A stretch of DNA of 64,000 nt, taken from positions 4,402,001-4,466,000 of the forward strand of contig CM082580.2 in NCBI GenBank assembly GCA_040954595.2, in the 5' to 3' direction. The notes beneath the pieces are model-generated. The model worked only from the letters and a program-made list of their open reading frames with translations. It did not search any database and was not told where the DNA came from. This stretch comes from Balanoglossus misakiensis (taxonomy: Eukaryota; Hemichordata). This document shows, one piece after another, positions 38,388 to 51,100 of the stretch; positions within the stretch are counted from its first letter, which is position 1; each line of letters opens with the position of its first letter. The position numbers and the translations under genes are program-made.

Positions 38388-40149
38388 TTAGGCAAAATAC
38401 ATATTGCAGTACACGTAGTCTTCGCCAAAGCGAGGCACTTCCATCAAGCAAGCAGTAAAAGCAGAAATGGTAACTGGTTTGAACGGATACCAGGAAAAGG
38501 ACCCTTTGAATGCGTCGTGACATCCTGATTCCTGAAACGTAACATGATATGAAGAGAAATGGAGTATATTTTTAATCATTAAATGAAGCTAAGTTCTAAA
38601 TTAAATTCCATCACAAGAACAGATACATTGGTTGGCAGTCTATACTGCTGTATGATCCAGAACACTAGTAATTCTATATTATTGGATGATGTTTTCAAGA
38701 CTCTATAATAATACAGTCATCTCCGATGTTTATAGAATATTCCATTTGATTGTAAGAAAACATTCATCTTTGTATGTTGCATTATACCGACATTTAAAGA
38801 GACGGTATTTGTGATTCCCAATGAATGTACATACCTGGCAATGCCAAAGACCAATTCCGTTGGCATACTCTGTCACGTTGCAATGGCCACACCTTGTAAT
38901 CAACTCGCTCCCGTCACCCATGCCCTGCAATCAACCCAAATGTCAAAACATTTTAATTTATTTCATCTTTGTATCTTATTGTATACATTTAACCTTTCTG
39001 CTGTCAAGCCATGTATAGTATTTAGAACAGTTTTATTTCAATATTTCAAACCGAATGTTCACCTGTAATATAAACAATATGTTGTGGTGGTGGTAATATG
39101 AACCTTGGCGTGATTCCAAAGACGGGGTTTACTATACTTTCATGGGACCAGCAGAAACAGCAAGCAGTACGGACGTGATTGAAGGCCAAGTCTGCAGACA
39201 GTCAAGTCAATAGAAATTCAGTTATACAAAGTTGCAGACTTTACTGAATGTTAACCCACTTCTCTTCAAGCCAGCACAACAATTGTCTGTGTAATATGTG
39301 TGAGAGGAGATGCCAACACAGTAATCCTCTCACCAGGTATATGTCTTCAGAAAGACGTTTGCCCGATATTCCAACAAGTGCATAGTGGGTTTCATTCTGC
39401 AAATCTAAAGCGTACAAAGTGGAACCTTGACTTCTTTCTTGAACAAGGCCAGCCTTGATGTCATTGACGCTGGCGATCAGGGTTGATGGACAGTGGTTGA
39501 TTAATTCACAGTCTACATAATGCAATCCATCATCGGCATTGATATCAATCTTGCATATCTCTCCATGACAGGCCAGATCATCATTGATGTCCTTCACCAG
39601 AGAGTCGCTACCTTGCAGCGATACTAATGCAACTATTGTGACAATTCGCGCAAATTTCTGAAATAGGAAACCAATTGATATCTTGTAATTCTCCTTCTGC
39701 TTAAATAGAGGGGTGCAGGGATGGGTGTATAATATTGATACAAATACGTTTTGTTTCACATTTTCATATTTTGAAGGATCACTCACTCTACTCTAATAAT
39801 ATCTCATACTATCTTATCTATATAATTATCCGAAGGGGTGATTCAAAAAGGCTATGCCTCTTTGTTATATTGGCTGGTGACTTTTTTCTATACATGTCAT
39901 TAGTTTCTGGAAGATGTACAATTATCTGTATGTCAGGCACTGTTGCTGTTAGACAGCCTGATTAAAAGTGAACATATTAAAAGTTGTGTTCTCAAGCTAT
40001 CTCTTGCCATAAATGCCAAATGGATCAAAACAACAGTATTCGGATTTCAAACATAATGCATGTTTTAGGCTCTTTGAAATTAAATAGCAATTCCTATACA
40101 TATCATTAATGAATATGCAGTTCTTTCTATCCAATAGTACACTTACCAT
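38388..40149 (-). CDS. Secreted cysteine-rich protein, unrecognised family (member B)
   Basis: Four exons on the minus strand: start ATG 40149-40147 as the last three bases of exon 1, then 39657-39334, 38924-38835 and 38531-38388 (stop TAA). All introns are phase 0 with GT-AG borders. The 186-residue product begins with a hydrophobic signal peptide ('MKFARIVTIVALVSLQGS') and has ten cysteines: a CHGEIC pair, two spaced Cys, a CGHC-containing exon 3 ending 'GLWHCQ', and three in exon 4, which ends near 'YVYCNMYFA'. It also has an NET glycosylation sequon. Exon structure and all ten cysteines match the gene at 40890-42853; the plus-strand gene at 44285-45814 is a third member. I know no named family with this pattern. 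The product is presumably extracellular and disulfide-bonded; its function is unknown. Confidence 0.78.
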
Positions 40150-40220
40150 AGTGGTAGCCGACACAAACATCAACATCAAAATTCACCTCATCTATGGTGG
40201 AGATGCTCGATTGGTCACTT

Positions 40221-40230
40221 GTTCATATAA
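40221..40230 (-). promoter_or_regulatory. TATA-like box of member B
   Basis: On the minus strand the sequence reads 'ttatatgaac', about 75 bp upstream of the ATG and flanked by 'attggtca' and 'tgaccaat', which form an inverted CCAAT-type pair. The placement parallels the TATA-like box of member A. Confidence 0.3.
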
Positions 40231-40889
40231 ATGACCAATTGTATTCATAGCCAACTGACTATTTTTGTGTGAACACACTTTTTACTGTCATTTAAATATT
40301 AAAGCCATATTGCCACGAAAGCAACGCTTTAGAGTCTAGAACTAAAATTATATTCCGGAGATATCGCAAACATGTTTAAGCATGCACTGAGGCTAAGCAT
40401 AACCTTCTTCATCGATAGAATAACTATTTTTAGGACGCTTCGGTTGATCATAAAAAAATAAATTCCCCAAGTCATATAGGAGTATTTGCGAAAGAAGAAA
40501 ATGTCCACCGACTTGAGAAGCTTTCATTAAACCTGGGTACTGAAAACGTTATCGTGGTCATACACATCTCTATTTCGACACTCACAGGTATCACTTCTTT
40601 AAGGGAACCAAGAGAACAAAATAGTCAATAGTTATAACTTAATTAAAGGCATTCACTTGCTTAGGTTATTGGTTAATCAATAACATTTTGCAAAACATTT
40701 ATCTTATCAATGGCCACTTTTCTATAAAAACACAAAACACATGACTTGTCTAAAGGAAACAATAGGAGCCAGGAGATAATTAATTTGTTTTTATTTGGAT
40801 GGTTTATCCAATGCACTTTAGGGAACTAAGTACATTTTTGGTTATTCCATGCACTCTTATCCGTTCCATCGAGATTTATTTGGCCAATA

Positions 40890-42853
40890 TCAGGCAATAT
40901 AGAAATCACAGTAGAAGAACTCTTCACCAAAACGAGGGGTTTCCACGATGCAAGAGCCGCCAAACAAGGAACTGGTAACTGGTTTGAACGAAACCCAGGA
41001 AAATGGTCCTTTGAATGCACCATTGCATTCTCCTTCCTGAAATATGGTGTGATATGACGAAGTAAAGGAATATATATTATCATGTTCTTGGTCAGGAAAA
41101 AGTCTAAAAATGAAACAGGGGTATGGTATGTAATCTGAGGCATTTTGTAAAAGATCAGGGCCTCAAGGGCTTTTATGTAGTCATCATATTACATTATAAG
41201 AGGTGTTTGTAATTATATTACTAGAATCTACACTAAAGTTAAAACAATAACCCATTGCCTGTTTGCAAGTTATGAGCATGAGCGGCTTGCTCATTATGTG
41301 TTGTTGGCCCTCAAATGAGCGACATGTGATACTTTGCCAGGGGCTATTATTCTCAGACTGATAATACCTCCATAGCTTGACAACCAGAATTATGATATCC
41401 ACAACTAATTCAGTAGAGACCTATGGCTTTTTTCGGTTTGGTTATTTTTGGGGAAGTGTATAAGAAATTTCTGGGCAATACTGTAGCAAGATCATGATGT
41501 TTGAACATCAAATATGTAATGTCAGCTATGTTAGTACAGGATATGGCCCAGTTACTTATCCACCATGACTAGTGTTTGACCCATTACGATGGAGAAACAA
41601 AACAAATCTATCATCTTCTTCAATTACTTTTACTCTACTCCAGTCAGGCACCATGCATTTTTGATATTGAAATATACAGACATTAAAAAAGCTTGTTTCA
41701 CAATACACGTACCTGACAATGCCAAATAGCAATGCCGTTGTCGTATTCTGTTAAATCGCAGTGCCCACAACCCGAGGTCAACTCGCTCCCTTCTCCTGGG
41801 CCCTGGATGTAAATGGAATGGGCAGTATGTTATTATATATAATTGTAAGATTCCTGAAATCGTATTAATGATAAACTTTATATATTTTTATCGTCCGAAT
41901 TTTCAACACAAGTATATGTTGTGGTTTCAGATATAAACCTTGATGTGTTTTTTTTTCCAAAGAAGGAGCTTGCTTTATGCGATTCAATGCATAAAGAATT
42001 AGCGATGATTTCATGCCAATCCGTCTTTTATTGAGGCCAGTAAAGAAACAGTTAACACAAAACACATTTAACACATAAAAGCAAGCTTTGTATTCTCTCA
42101 CCAGATCGACATCTCCAGGAGGGCGCCTATCGGATATAATAGTAGTGACGAAACGAGTTTCATTCTTAAAATACAAAGCCCAGACAGTTGAACTTCGACT
42201 TCTTTCCTCTGCAAGACCGTTCTTAACCTCACTGATTTTGGGGAAGAGATGTGACGGACACTGCGTTGTTAACACGCAGTCCAAGTAATACAAACCAACA
42301 TTGGCATTGACATCAGCCTTGCATATTTCACCATGACAGGGCCGGCTGTCGATAACGTCGTCTTCTCTTGTCACCGGGGAAGCACTCGCTTGAAGCGACA
42401 GTAGCACACCTACGGTGGCAACAATTCGTCTCAGTGTCTGAAATAACAATAAAGACCGATTGGTATTTCCAGTTTATTTCGTCTGTCCTTCGTCTCCTCC
42501 TCATGGGCCTACAATGACATTGTTTCACATTTTCATATTGGATATGATCACCCACTATTTGTCTGCATTAGTAACATTATTTTAGAGGGAATGCCAAACA
42601 AGCTACGCCCGCCTATGTTACAAATCATGACTCCCGCAGAATTACCTGGTTATCACTAGTACTGAAGCTGTGAATCGAAATGGCATTATCTGTGTGTCAT
42701 ACTCGCTAATACTTTTTGTTCATACACGTCAAAAACACCAAGACAACATTTATCAGTCTGAGAATGGATGGAGTGTTTTTTCACAGGCTAAATGAACTGT
42801 TACATCTTTACACACCTTAGTGCCAACATGAATGTTAATTGTACACTTACCAT
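40890..42853 (-). CDS. Secreted cysteine-rich protein, unrecognised family (member A)
   Basis: Four exons on the minus strand: ATG 42853-42851 at the very end of exon 1 (followed by GTAAGT), then 42437-42102, 41802-41713 and 41036-40890 (stop TGA). All introns are phase 0. The 191-residue product has a signal peptide ('MTLRRIVATVGVLLSLQASA') and ten cysteines in the same places as member B (CHGEIC; LDC; QC; 'GCGHC'; 'IWHCQ'; EC, SC and FYC in exon 4). It shares the NET sequon and the exon-4 segments FKGPFSW and 'PRFGEEFFYC'. An AATAAA about 10 bases past the stop (40880-40875) could serve as a very close polyadenylation signal. It is a tandem duplicate of member B, and lies head-to-head with the plus-strand member. 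Function is unknown. Confidence 0.8.
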
Positions 42854-42920
42854 AGTGTATATGTCAGCCACGCAGTTTTCTTAATTGACAGTACAGTATC
42901 TTGAAATGCCCAACTTGGCA

Positions 42921-42930
42921 CTTTATATAT
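42921..42930 (-). promoter_or_regulatory. TATA-like box of member A
   Basis: On the minus strand the sequence reads 'atatataaag', about 70 bp upstream of the ATG at 42853. This leaves a short exon 1 that is untranslated except for the start codon. Confidence 0.4.
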
Positions 42931-44284
42931 TTTATATATAATATAATAATATATTCATAACGGCCAAGTCATTTGTATTTAATATTTTTTAAATTCATTA
43001 AAACATGCGTGGTAGCAGGCCCACATCTATTTATAAAGAGTAAAAACGCTGGAGACAATATAAATATCTCACCTACTTATGGTCATATATATGATTTCCA
43101 GTTAATGGCCAGCATCTATTAAAGCCCCATGAGCTGCAACTTGATAAAAAATTAAGTCTTATATAATCTTGTAATCATGCCTTTTCAATGATATTCCTGA
43201 TAGCCTTTTTACGACAAAATGTCCGAAAATAAGGAAACATCAGTACAGTCCTGCAAATTTTTAAGGTGAAATATTGCAATGGAAAATGAAAATGTAATTT
43301 CTCAGTGACGAACATTTACTTCCATGTGTTCTAGTGGATGATATAATGCTTTGTTTCAAAGTGGGAAATGCAACATTTTCATTGTATATTGCATTTTCCC
43401 CATAATGGCGGCGATATTCTATTGCGGTAAAGCATTATTATTTATGTGGTTAAAACTTGCATATACACTCCTAATTATGCTAATAATACTATGAAACTTG
43501 TATACACTTCTGTATGGATTAATTATAACAGATTGAAAATAAATTTCCTGATCATTAAAGCTGCACTTCATGTGGCATTGATAAAGCATGATTAAACCTA
43601 TTGCAAACAAGCGAGATAAAAGTACAAAATGAGGTCAAAGAAACTCAGTATGCACGGCTGTTCATGACATTCTTTACATTCCCATTAATTACCAGTGGTA
43701 GTGGTTAGATCTTGTGAGTGATTGGTAATTTACAGATCGGCTTATTTATTTGAATTTCAATGAGAATGATACTGATATGTTTTCTTTGGTGTTATGAGTT
43801 AGGGTACAACATGAAAGAGTAAAACAGGCCACCCAATATACATACTGATGTTATTAGGACACTATGGTTAGATGCACAGAAAGGTTTCTGCCCTGCAATT
43901 TTCAAAATTCACTATTTATAGGATGTGTGGCGATGCAGATGAGTGGTATTTTTCCCATTGCACAAACTTTTTTTAAATTCTTTCTAATTTAGTCTCTACA
44001 CCTCTCTGCGTAAAACGACCTCATACTAGTTCACCACGAGAAAACACTGGTGCACCACTCTCTAATATGAAAAGCGAGTAGAAGTCAAAATCTTATTTTC
44101 AATTATTTATGTGACAGAAAATATTATTTTAGTTTAATATTAAAATCGGACATTTTTCTTTGTTCGATAAATTTGTGACACAAAGAAGAAAATGCGTTTT
44201 CAATTTGAAAGCAAACAACCATATGTGAATATAAAAAAGGTAAAGAACTGCAATTGTCATGCCATAGGTTGCAGTGGACCCATC
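42931..44284. other. Intergenic region between divergent paralogues
   Basis: No exon is seen. This ~1.35-kb AT-rich interval separates member A (minus) from member C (plus) and so probably holds both promoters. An upstream noncoding exon of member C could end in it (a possible acceptor 'tgccatag' lies at about 44262-44269). Confidence 0.4.
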
Positions 44285-45814
44285 ATGGCGATTAGACTGG
44301 CATTATTCGTAGTGTCTTCTTTGGCATTGGTTAGTTCAAGTATCGACCATCCATACCACACGAAACCGTGGATATGCACAGTTACTAAATCTCGCCTGTA
44401 CAATGACGCTGTGTGGAATATTCTTCTCACACGACAAACTGAATGCTCCGAGGAGATCATGGCGCTGCCAGACGTGTTGCGGAATGAAACTCTGATCAGG
44501 AGGGACATTGTGTATGAGACCATTGGCCCCTTTATTGGACCTACAGAGTCATACAGAATGGTGGTTGTTCCAGTGGACCAGGTGGATACGATTGACTTGG
44601 TAAGGAATGAGGGGGTGGGAGAGCTTACAGACAGAGACAGACAGGTACAGAGGGAGAGACCGGCAGACAGACATGCGGTTGACGAATATATTCTTTGCGC
44701 TCTTTTTTTCTTCAAAATAACATAATGTTGAAATATGTTGTTAACCAAGAATACACTAACCGTATACCGTTATATGCATGGAATATTATTTTAATGAATT
44801 AAACTTTTACAAGACAACATATGTGGTTGTGGGGCACATCCCACAAGTAGAGGACGACAATTTAAAACGTATACTCTGATTACAAGAGTAATTGTAAACC
44901 TTGCGAGAGTGTTTGTAAATATTGGGAAAGTTGTAAAACTGATGAAAGTTTTAAGTTGCAGAAACACTTACAGGAAAATTAGGGGAAGGTCAGAACAATA
45001 GAGACGACGATTGGTATAAAATAGTAAACGCCTCAGTTCAAGAAATTGAACTCATATTGAAATCGTTTTTAGGGAACGAAGATTGAAGGCGAATTTGTGA
45101 ACGAATGCTTGATTTGTGCACTGGACTTCTACACTAACGCTGTCAATGTTACCTGTAATACATTAGAGGTAAGAGTTGACAAGCATCAGATTACAACTCA
45201 AAAAATCTCGTATCACTGTTGCCAAATACACCATGGGAATGTATGAATTTCGGTATTACTCAAATCAAGTTATCTTTCTGTAGTGCTTTTTAACCTAAAG
45301 TGATGCCCAGCATGCATAGTTGGTGGAAGCAAATGTCATGAAATGCTTGTACATGTTTATTTATAAAACATGTTCAACGCTTTCAATTTTGTACAGTGCT
45401 TAGACCTATCTTCACGTATATAAATAGCATGATATGACAACTACTATGAATGATTCACATTTCATTCCTCACTGAAACAACCACTAATTTATTTTAGGTT
45501 TTGCACATTTAGAAATTTAAAAATATATGTCAAAACATCAGTTTATAAACCTATCTTGCTTACTTGTAATTTCCTTTCCGCGACTTCAGTGAATGTTTAC
45601 CATGCATGACCCAGCAAACTTGAATGTGCAAAATCCTAAATAAATCATCGCCTGTTATTATCTTTTCCCTCATATGTAGAAATGTCCAATGAGGCTTTCC
45701 CAGGAATTGTACTGGAACCCACCTGGAAACATTACTTGGGAAGGTTTGGAATATTGTTCCACCAAGAGTTATGGAAGTACTCTGAACTTTATCTGCAAGC
45801 TTTATACCACCTGA
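44285..45814 (+). CDS. Secreted cysteine-rich protein, divergent member C of the same family
   Basis: Three coding exons: 44285-44599, 45073-45168 and 45680-45814 (stop TGA), with phase-0 introns in the same places as in members A and B. The 181-residue product has a signal peptide ('MAIRLALFVVSSLALVSSS') and eight cysteines. Exon 1 ends DTIDL, matching DVDL and DIYL at the same junction in A and B. Exon 2 has the paired Cys (NECLIC) and a later VTC. The last exon (KCPMR to 'FICKLYTT', with LYW and EYC) follows the C-W-C-C layout of the paralogues' exon 4. The Cys before the GEIC-type position and the LDC Cys are both absent. I chose the ATG at 44285 over 44192 because it starts the signal peptide directly. 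Sequence identity to A and B is low; homology rests on exon pattern and cysteines. Confidence 0.68.
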
Positions 45815-48118
45815 TAAGTTGTCTCTAGATAAACATGATTTAAGTGTAACTGTCATCAGGTTTCTGCAAATAAAGACACGTTGCATATTTAAGGAACTTG
45901 TTCAATGATCTTTATAAATCAAGAGTTACTGAGCCAAATTTAATGAAGCTCGCTAGGGGTGTTGTTTTCAAATACGGTGGGTTAAAATTATTGTAGGTCG
46001 GGTAATGGAACAGCACATTGCTTTTATTTTGGCCTAAGAAACACTTGGTTTAAATAAGATGTACATTAAATCTCCGGTTATTAAAACGATAAGCTTATAT
46101 ACTTAAGAGACGTACAGAGGTACGCAGAGGGCTTAACTGCTGAATAAAATAAGATCATCATAGTATCATTAATACAACAGTTTTGTTCCCACGGTACTTG
46201 CATAGAACGCAGTGTCATGCTGAGCCATATTTAAGTGAAATCTCTAAACAGAGACAAGTTGAGGAATAAAAGTCATTCAGAAGGGTCATAAGTGCTGTAA
46301 ACGTCCTTCATGGAAACTACCGAACCATTGGACTATAGACTGTGTACAGGATAGTAATCCAACCGAAACAGATGATCAGCAAGTATTCATTGGGTTCATG
46401 AAGATTCAAATTGACCGATTGCACAGTGGCAAGGGTGGGGTTCTTTCCATACAAAGCTTTTCAGGGATATGCAATCATCAACTGCCAACATTGATTAATT
46501 TTATTCAAAAATCTATGTGACAAAGCCATTAATATGATAGCCGCACGCACCAAACAGTTCATCCAGTACACAACGCGTACGGAACATATTCAGCGACAGT
46601 GTTTCATTTTATTTTTAACAGAGATCAGTGGCTAGATTAAAGTACATGTCTGACACAAAATAAAAGGCACAAAACAGACGAATGTTTAACAAGCAAGGGC
46701 AATCATGAAAAAAATCGAATATGAAATAAATAAATATCATGGATGAGAAGTATTACTTGGATTAAAATATCGATGCAAAATATTAATAACGTTCAGGAGA
46801 ACATCCTTCACCTTTGTCACATAATATTAAAGTACTTTGTGATAACAAATACCATTTTTCACTTTGTCACAAAACATTCAGTGGAACTCATTACTTATTA
46901 AATCAACAAGATAAGGAGATTTGTAGCGAAATGAATATTTAATATACAGAAGAGCTCTCCGATGGAGTTAGCTCACTTTATTATGAAATCCTCTTTCTAT
47001 GATCTTAGTCACATTTTCCTTTAACGCTGTTCACATTAATTAGACATGGACAGGTACTTGATTAGAACACATCATTTTATACTGTTAATATCGCATTCCC
47101 TCGAGTGTATATCGAGTGTACGTTTCGGTGATAAACCCAAGTCAAAACATCACATCAAAGGAAGTCGTGTTTAAGTAATGCCTGCGGATAATGGCACTGT
47201 CGCGGCGGAAAAGCTATGGATATTCTTTGATGTACTGGTTTTCTAACTTTATTGAAGTGAGCAAATGGATTTGAATACGTGTGTCGAAGATAGGAAGACT
47301 TAAAGTCTCTAACCACTCCTGGGTTGTCAATGCCCCCAAGTAGCAAACACAGTGTAGGCGGTAAATAGTCAAAACTTTCCATAAACTTAGAATAAGCCCT
47401 TCTGTTTGGTGTACTAACTCTAGTTACTAGAAAACCTTTCTATATCTTGGCAAAGCATCGCACGGGTTAGTAATAATTAAAGATCGAGTCACCAATTGAA
47501 AGATAATCTTTCATCTTGTTTTTTTCTCTCTCCGCATATGAAATCTATATCATTACCCCAGGGATGTATGCCACGTCTCTCCCTCCTCCGCCATCTGTCT
47601 CAGTGAATCTTTTAAGGTGTCCCGCAAGCTTTCAGTTTTCGTTAAACGATGACGGCTTGCGCTCTTTAAGGCGGCGTATTTCCTGGCGTAGGTATACACT
47701 GCAATTTGCAAAATTTAGACCATAGACCATGCAGTTCTGCTTTCAGGGGTGCAAAATGTCGTAGTGAGATCACATTATCAGTTGTCCCGTAACTCATTCA
47801 TAATATATCAAGCGCCTTTATACTGACCCAGTGTAAAGTTAACGTTTTCGTTGAAACTTATACGAAGCACATGAAATACACATTATAAAATGGACGTCGT
47901 GCCTTACAGGTTTTAGGGCTGCCATCATTGGCTGCGGCTGTAATTTATGCAATGGCTATGTAGAAGAGGACTTGGTTGCTGGGCAACATTTGCATATATT
48001 TAGTATCCACAGTTTATATGTTTGGCCCAGCAGTCAGACCGCGCACTGTGAGTGACAAACATGATTTGAACCGAATCGTTACAACTTGAAGTTTGATGTG
48101 GAAAGCATATTTGTTGAG
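45815..48118. other. Intergenic sequence, no gene seen
   Basis: AATAAA hexamers near 46143 and 46265 could end member C transcripts. Open frames at 47155-47382 (minus) and 47516-47725 (plus) are short and featureless. The promoter of the following lectin gene should lie in the last few hundred bases, but no TATA box could be assigned with confidence. Confidence 0.4.
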
Positions 48119-51100
48119 ATGTCAATTTTGCGCGATAAACGGCACGGAAAAGTTGCTCTTATGGTTTGGTGTGGTACACTATTGATAGCTATTTCAAACA
48201 AGGTGAGCTTATGTTTAATTCATTGTGAAACTATAGCTACGTGATGTTTGCTGCTTGTTGAGTTCTGAAACTAATTCCCCTCCATCGATACTAAACCTTT
48301 CTCCCAAATTTATAGTGTAATTAACCAATGGACGCAAAAATTATCATTGAATTCTGAAAAATTAAACAACATAGGTGCGAGTCTGACCTTTTCATCTAAA
48401 AAGCTGAATCTCCAGATAACTTTGCTAATTACGTCATAAATTTAACTATTTCCAATATATTCTATTACAGAATATTAGACTAATCATACCTGACACAAGC
48501 GTGGGGTCAAAATCGCTCATTTACCAAAACAAATTTGCGACTGAATTGTTTTCATACTCCTTTTCATCTAAAAAGCTGAATTACGAACTCCCCCCCCCCC
48601 CCCGATAGCATTGCCAATGAAACCTTAAATCAAATGCATGTACGTCAACATTGTTCACATCCAGGCACAGTCCATAGAAGGGCCGAATCTATGTGAAGAA
48701 TTGTGGAAAATAGGACCGTATGACGAACAAGTATGCGCTTGTCCAAGTGGTTTCACACCTGTTGAGCGTTCACACCAATGCAAAGGTGAGATCTATAAGC
48801 GAATTGCCCTTTTGCCCAACAAGACGGAATGACTCCTTTAGCAGTCTTGTGATGGATAAACTTTTGACATGACGGCGTAATAAAAAAAACACCGAACCTG
48901 TAGAATTTGGTGTTAGTGGATGAACGTTTGTACTTCTATACACAAAACGTCACCATTTTACTGTAAAAAAATAAAACAACCAATCTAATTCCACATCTTT
49001 TTCCTGCATATAAGAAAGGTTTTGTTATTTTCAGATATCGACGAATGTGACACTATGAATGGTACCTGCCATCACATCTGTGAAAATACGATTGGGTCAT
49101 ACTACTGTACGTGTTACGCAGGTTATGAGTTACAGGATGATACCAAGACCTGTGAAGGTGACAGACAGCACTAAATTTCTTGTATTAATTAATTCATTAG
49201 TTAATTAATAAATCCGTCAATTAATTAATTAATTTCTGTTTGTTTACGTCCGTCGTGAAATGTAAATTACAACGAATATCGGGTTTGAAAACTTGACATT
49301 ATAGAAAAGTGGTTGAATTCCCAAATGCGAATGGATGTTTCATTATATACTAGGCCGACGTGTGTATCACTTTCATGTAAACCAATGTTTCCACAGTTTG
49401 TGCTGTCAGCTGCATGGACGGCATATGTTTACCTGTAAGCTATCGATGTGACAATGTCCGTGACTGTGAAAATGGCGAAGATGAAGACGGATGTCAAAGT
49501 AAGTATATAGCGTTAATCAAATATTGTCTGGATGTACGAGCTCATTTATATATATTTTACAACTATATTATCTGCAATGTCACAATTTGTATGGCAGCTG
49601 CTGAGTTAATGGACAATGATATTTTCTTGTCTTCCACTAGTATGTGAAGGGGGAGACTTCCTTTGCAGCGACGGGACGTGCATTGCGAACTACAAGATTT
49701 GTGATGGATCGATTGACTGTGATAATGACGAGACAGCGTGTGATGAGAGTGAGTATTGCGCACAAACTAAGCCAAAACTAAGCATCGCTCGACAATAAAT
49801 TTTGGCTTGCACGGATTCGACGTAAGGTTTAGGTACAGATGTTACATTGTTCCAGCGTTAGGTTCATGCACAGTGCCTTCACAAACGGGACTGTGGTTAT
49901 GGGAAGGCGCTAACTTAGTCGAATCGACGATAGGTTATTAGACGGTATTGTAGGGGGTTGAATATTAAAATGGGTACATTTTCGTAGTCGGATATGACAT
50001 CGTCTTAACGATCTGAACTCGTTGCGCATATTCTTTTTTTTTTTTAAGAATTCACAAGGTAAATAATGCAAAATGTGATAATGTTTACAGTACATTTGAA
50101 GGCAATTTTCATTTTTTGACACTATTTCAACAGCAGTCACAGCATCAACAACAATAACGAAATGGTGAATTTTCTGTTTCCTCAAACAGAATGCGGAATG
50201 AACAAGTTTGCCTGTGATAATGGAACTCGATGCCTCGAGCCTTCTGAAGTGTGCGATTATTGGAACGATTGTGAGGACGGAGAGGACCAACAACATTGTG
50301 GAGGTAAAACTGGCTTAATATTAAAGAGTTGCGTTAACATGTTCATGTAACCCCCCCCCCCCCCACACACACACACACGAGATTTGAGTTGTCATTAAAT
50401 TCCACCGGCATGGCGATGTATACATGTTTGAGTGCGACGATACAGGCCTGTGACCAGTAAATAAGTCAACAACACAGTCCAATAAAAAATGAAGATGTTC
50501 TGGAAAAGCTCGATGACATAATTATAGTGTTGCTTGTTAAATAAATTACGAAACATCCACTATCATTCCGTGTGCGCATTTCTATCGTTGTGTGGTTGGT
50601 TGCCTGTTTTCTAGTGTTTCTGGTGATTTCTCTTAAAGTGTGATTAGCATAATGTAATAACAAAACAACCCATGGCGATCGAGATCGTGCAAACAAGAAG
50701 TTCCGGGGTTATTTCTACTCGTGCTGCCAGTGCATTCTTGCTGCATCCATTTGCACTCGCTGTGTGCGCTCGTGTGACGACGGCCGCAGAATACACTAAC
50801 AGCCCTCGTGCAAACCACCCCCGGTACGTCGTGTTTGCACCATCTCACCATGGTGTTCTGTCAACGATAACTACTAACCAGTAAGGTATTCAAACAGGGA
50901 AACGGCAGCAGCATATTTTCTCCACACAAACATAACTTGGAAAAAGTCTTGATTTTCACTATGTTCCGCTAAACTCACAAAATTCTAACCAGCTCCGTTC
51001 AAATCAGCTTAAGCAAACATAACCATGCAGAAAATAAAAGTATATAATTCGTGCGTTTGCCTCTCCTCGCTCCGACATCCTTAGTTTGCGCAGTGAGTGA

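Noticed and set aside
42088-42288. Plus-strand open frame over member A exon 2
   Set aside because: It is antisense to an exon with clear paralogue support.
45560-45886. Minus-strand 108-codon open frame
   Set aside because: It is the shadow of the plus-strand terminal exon (45680-45814) of the cysteine-rich member C and has no recognisable domain.
50466-50884. Open frames on both strands between LDLa exons 3 and 4
   Set aside because: The sequence lies in an intron of the lectin gene and shows no domain, paired splice sites or phase continuity.
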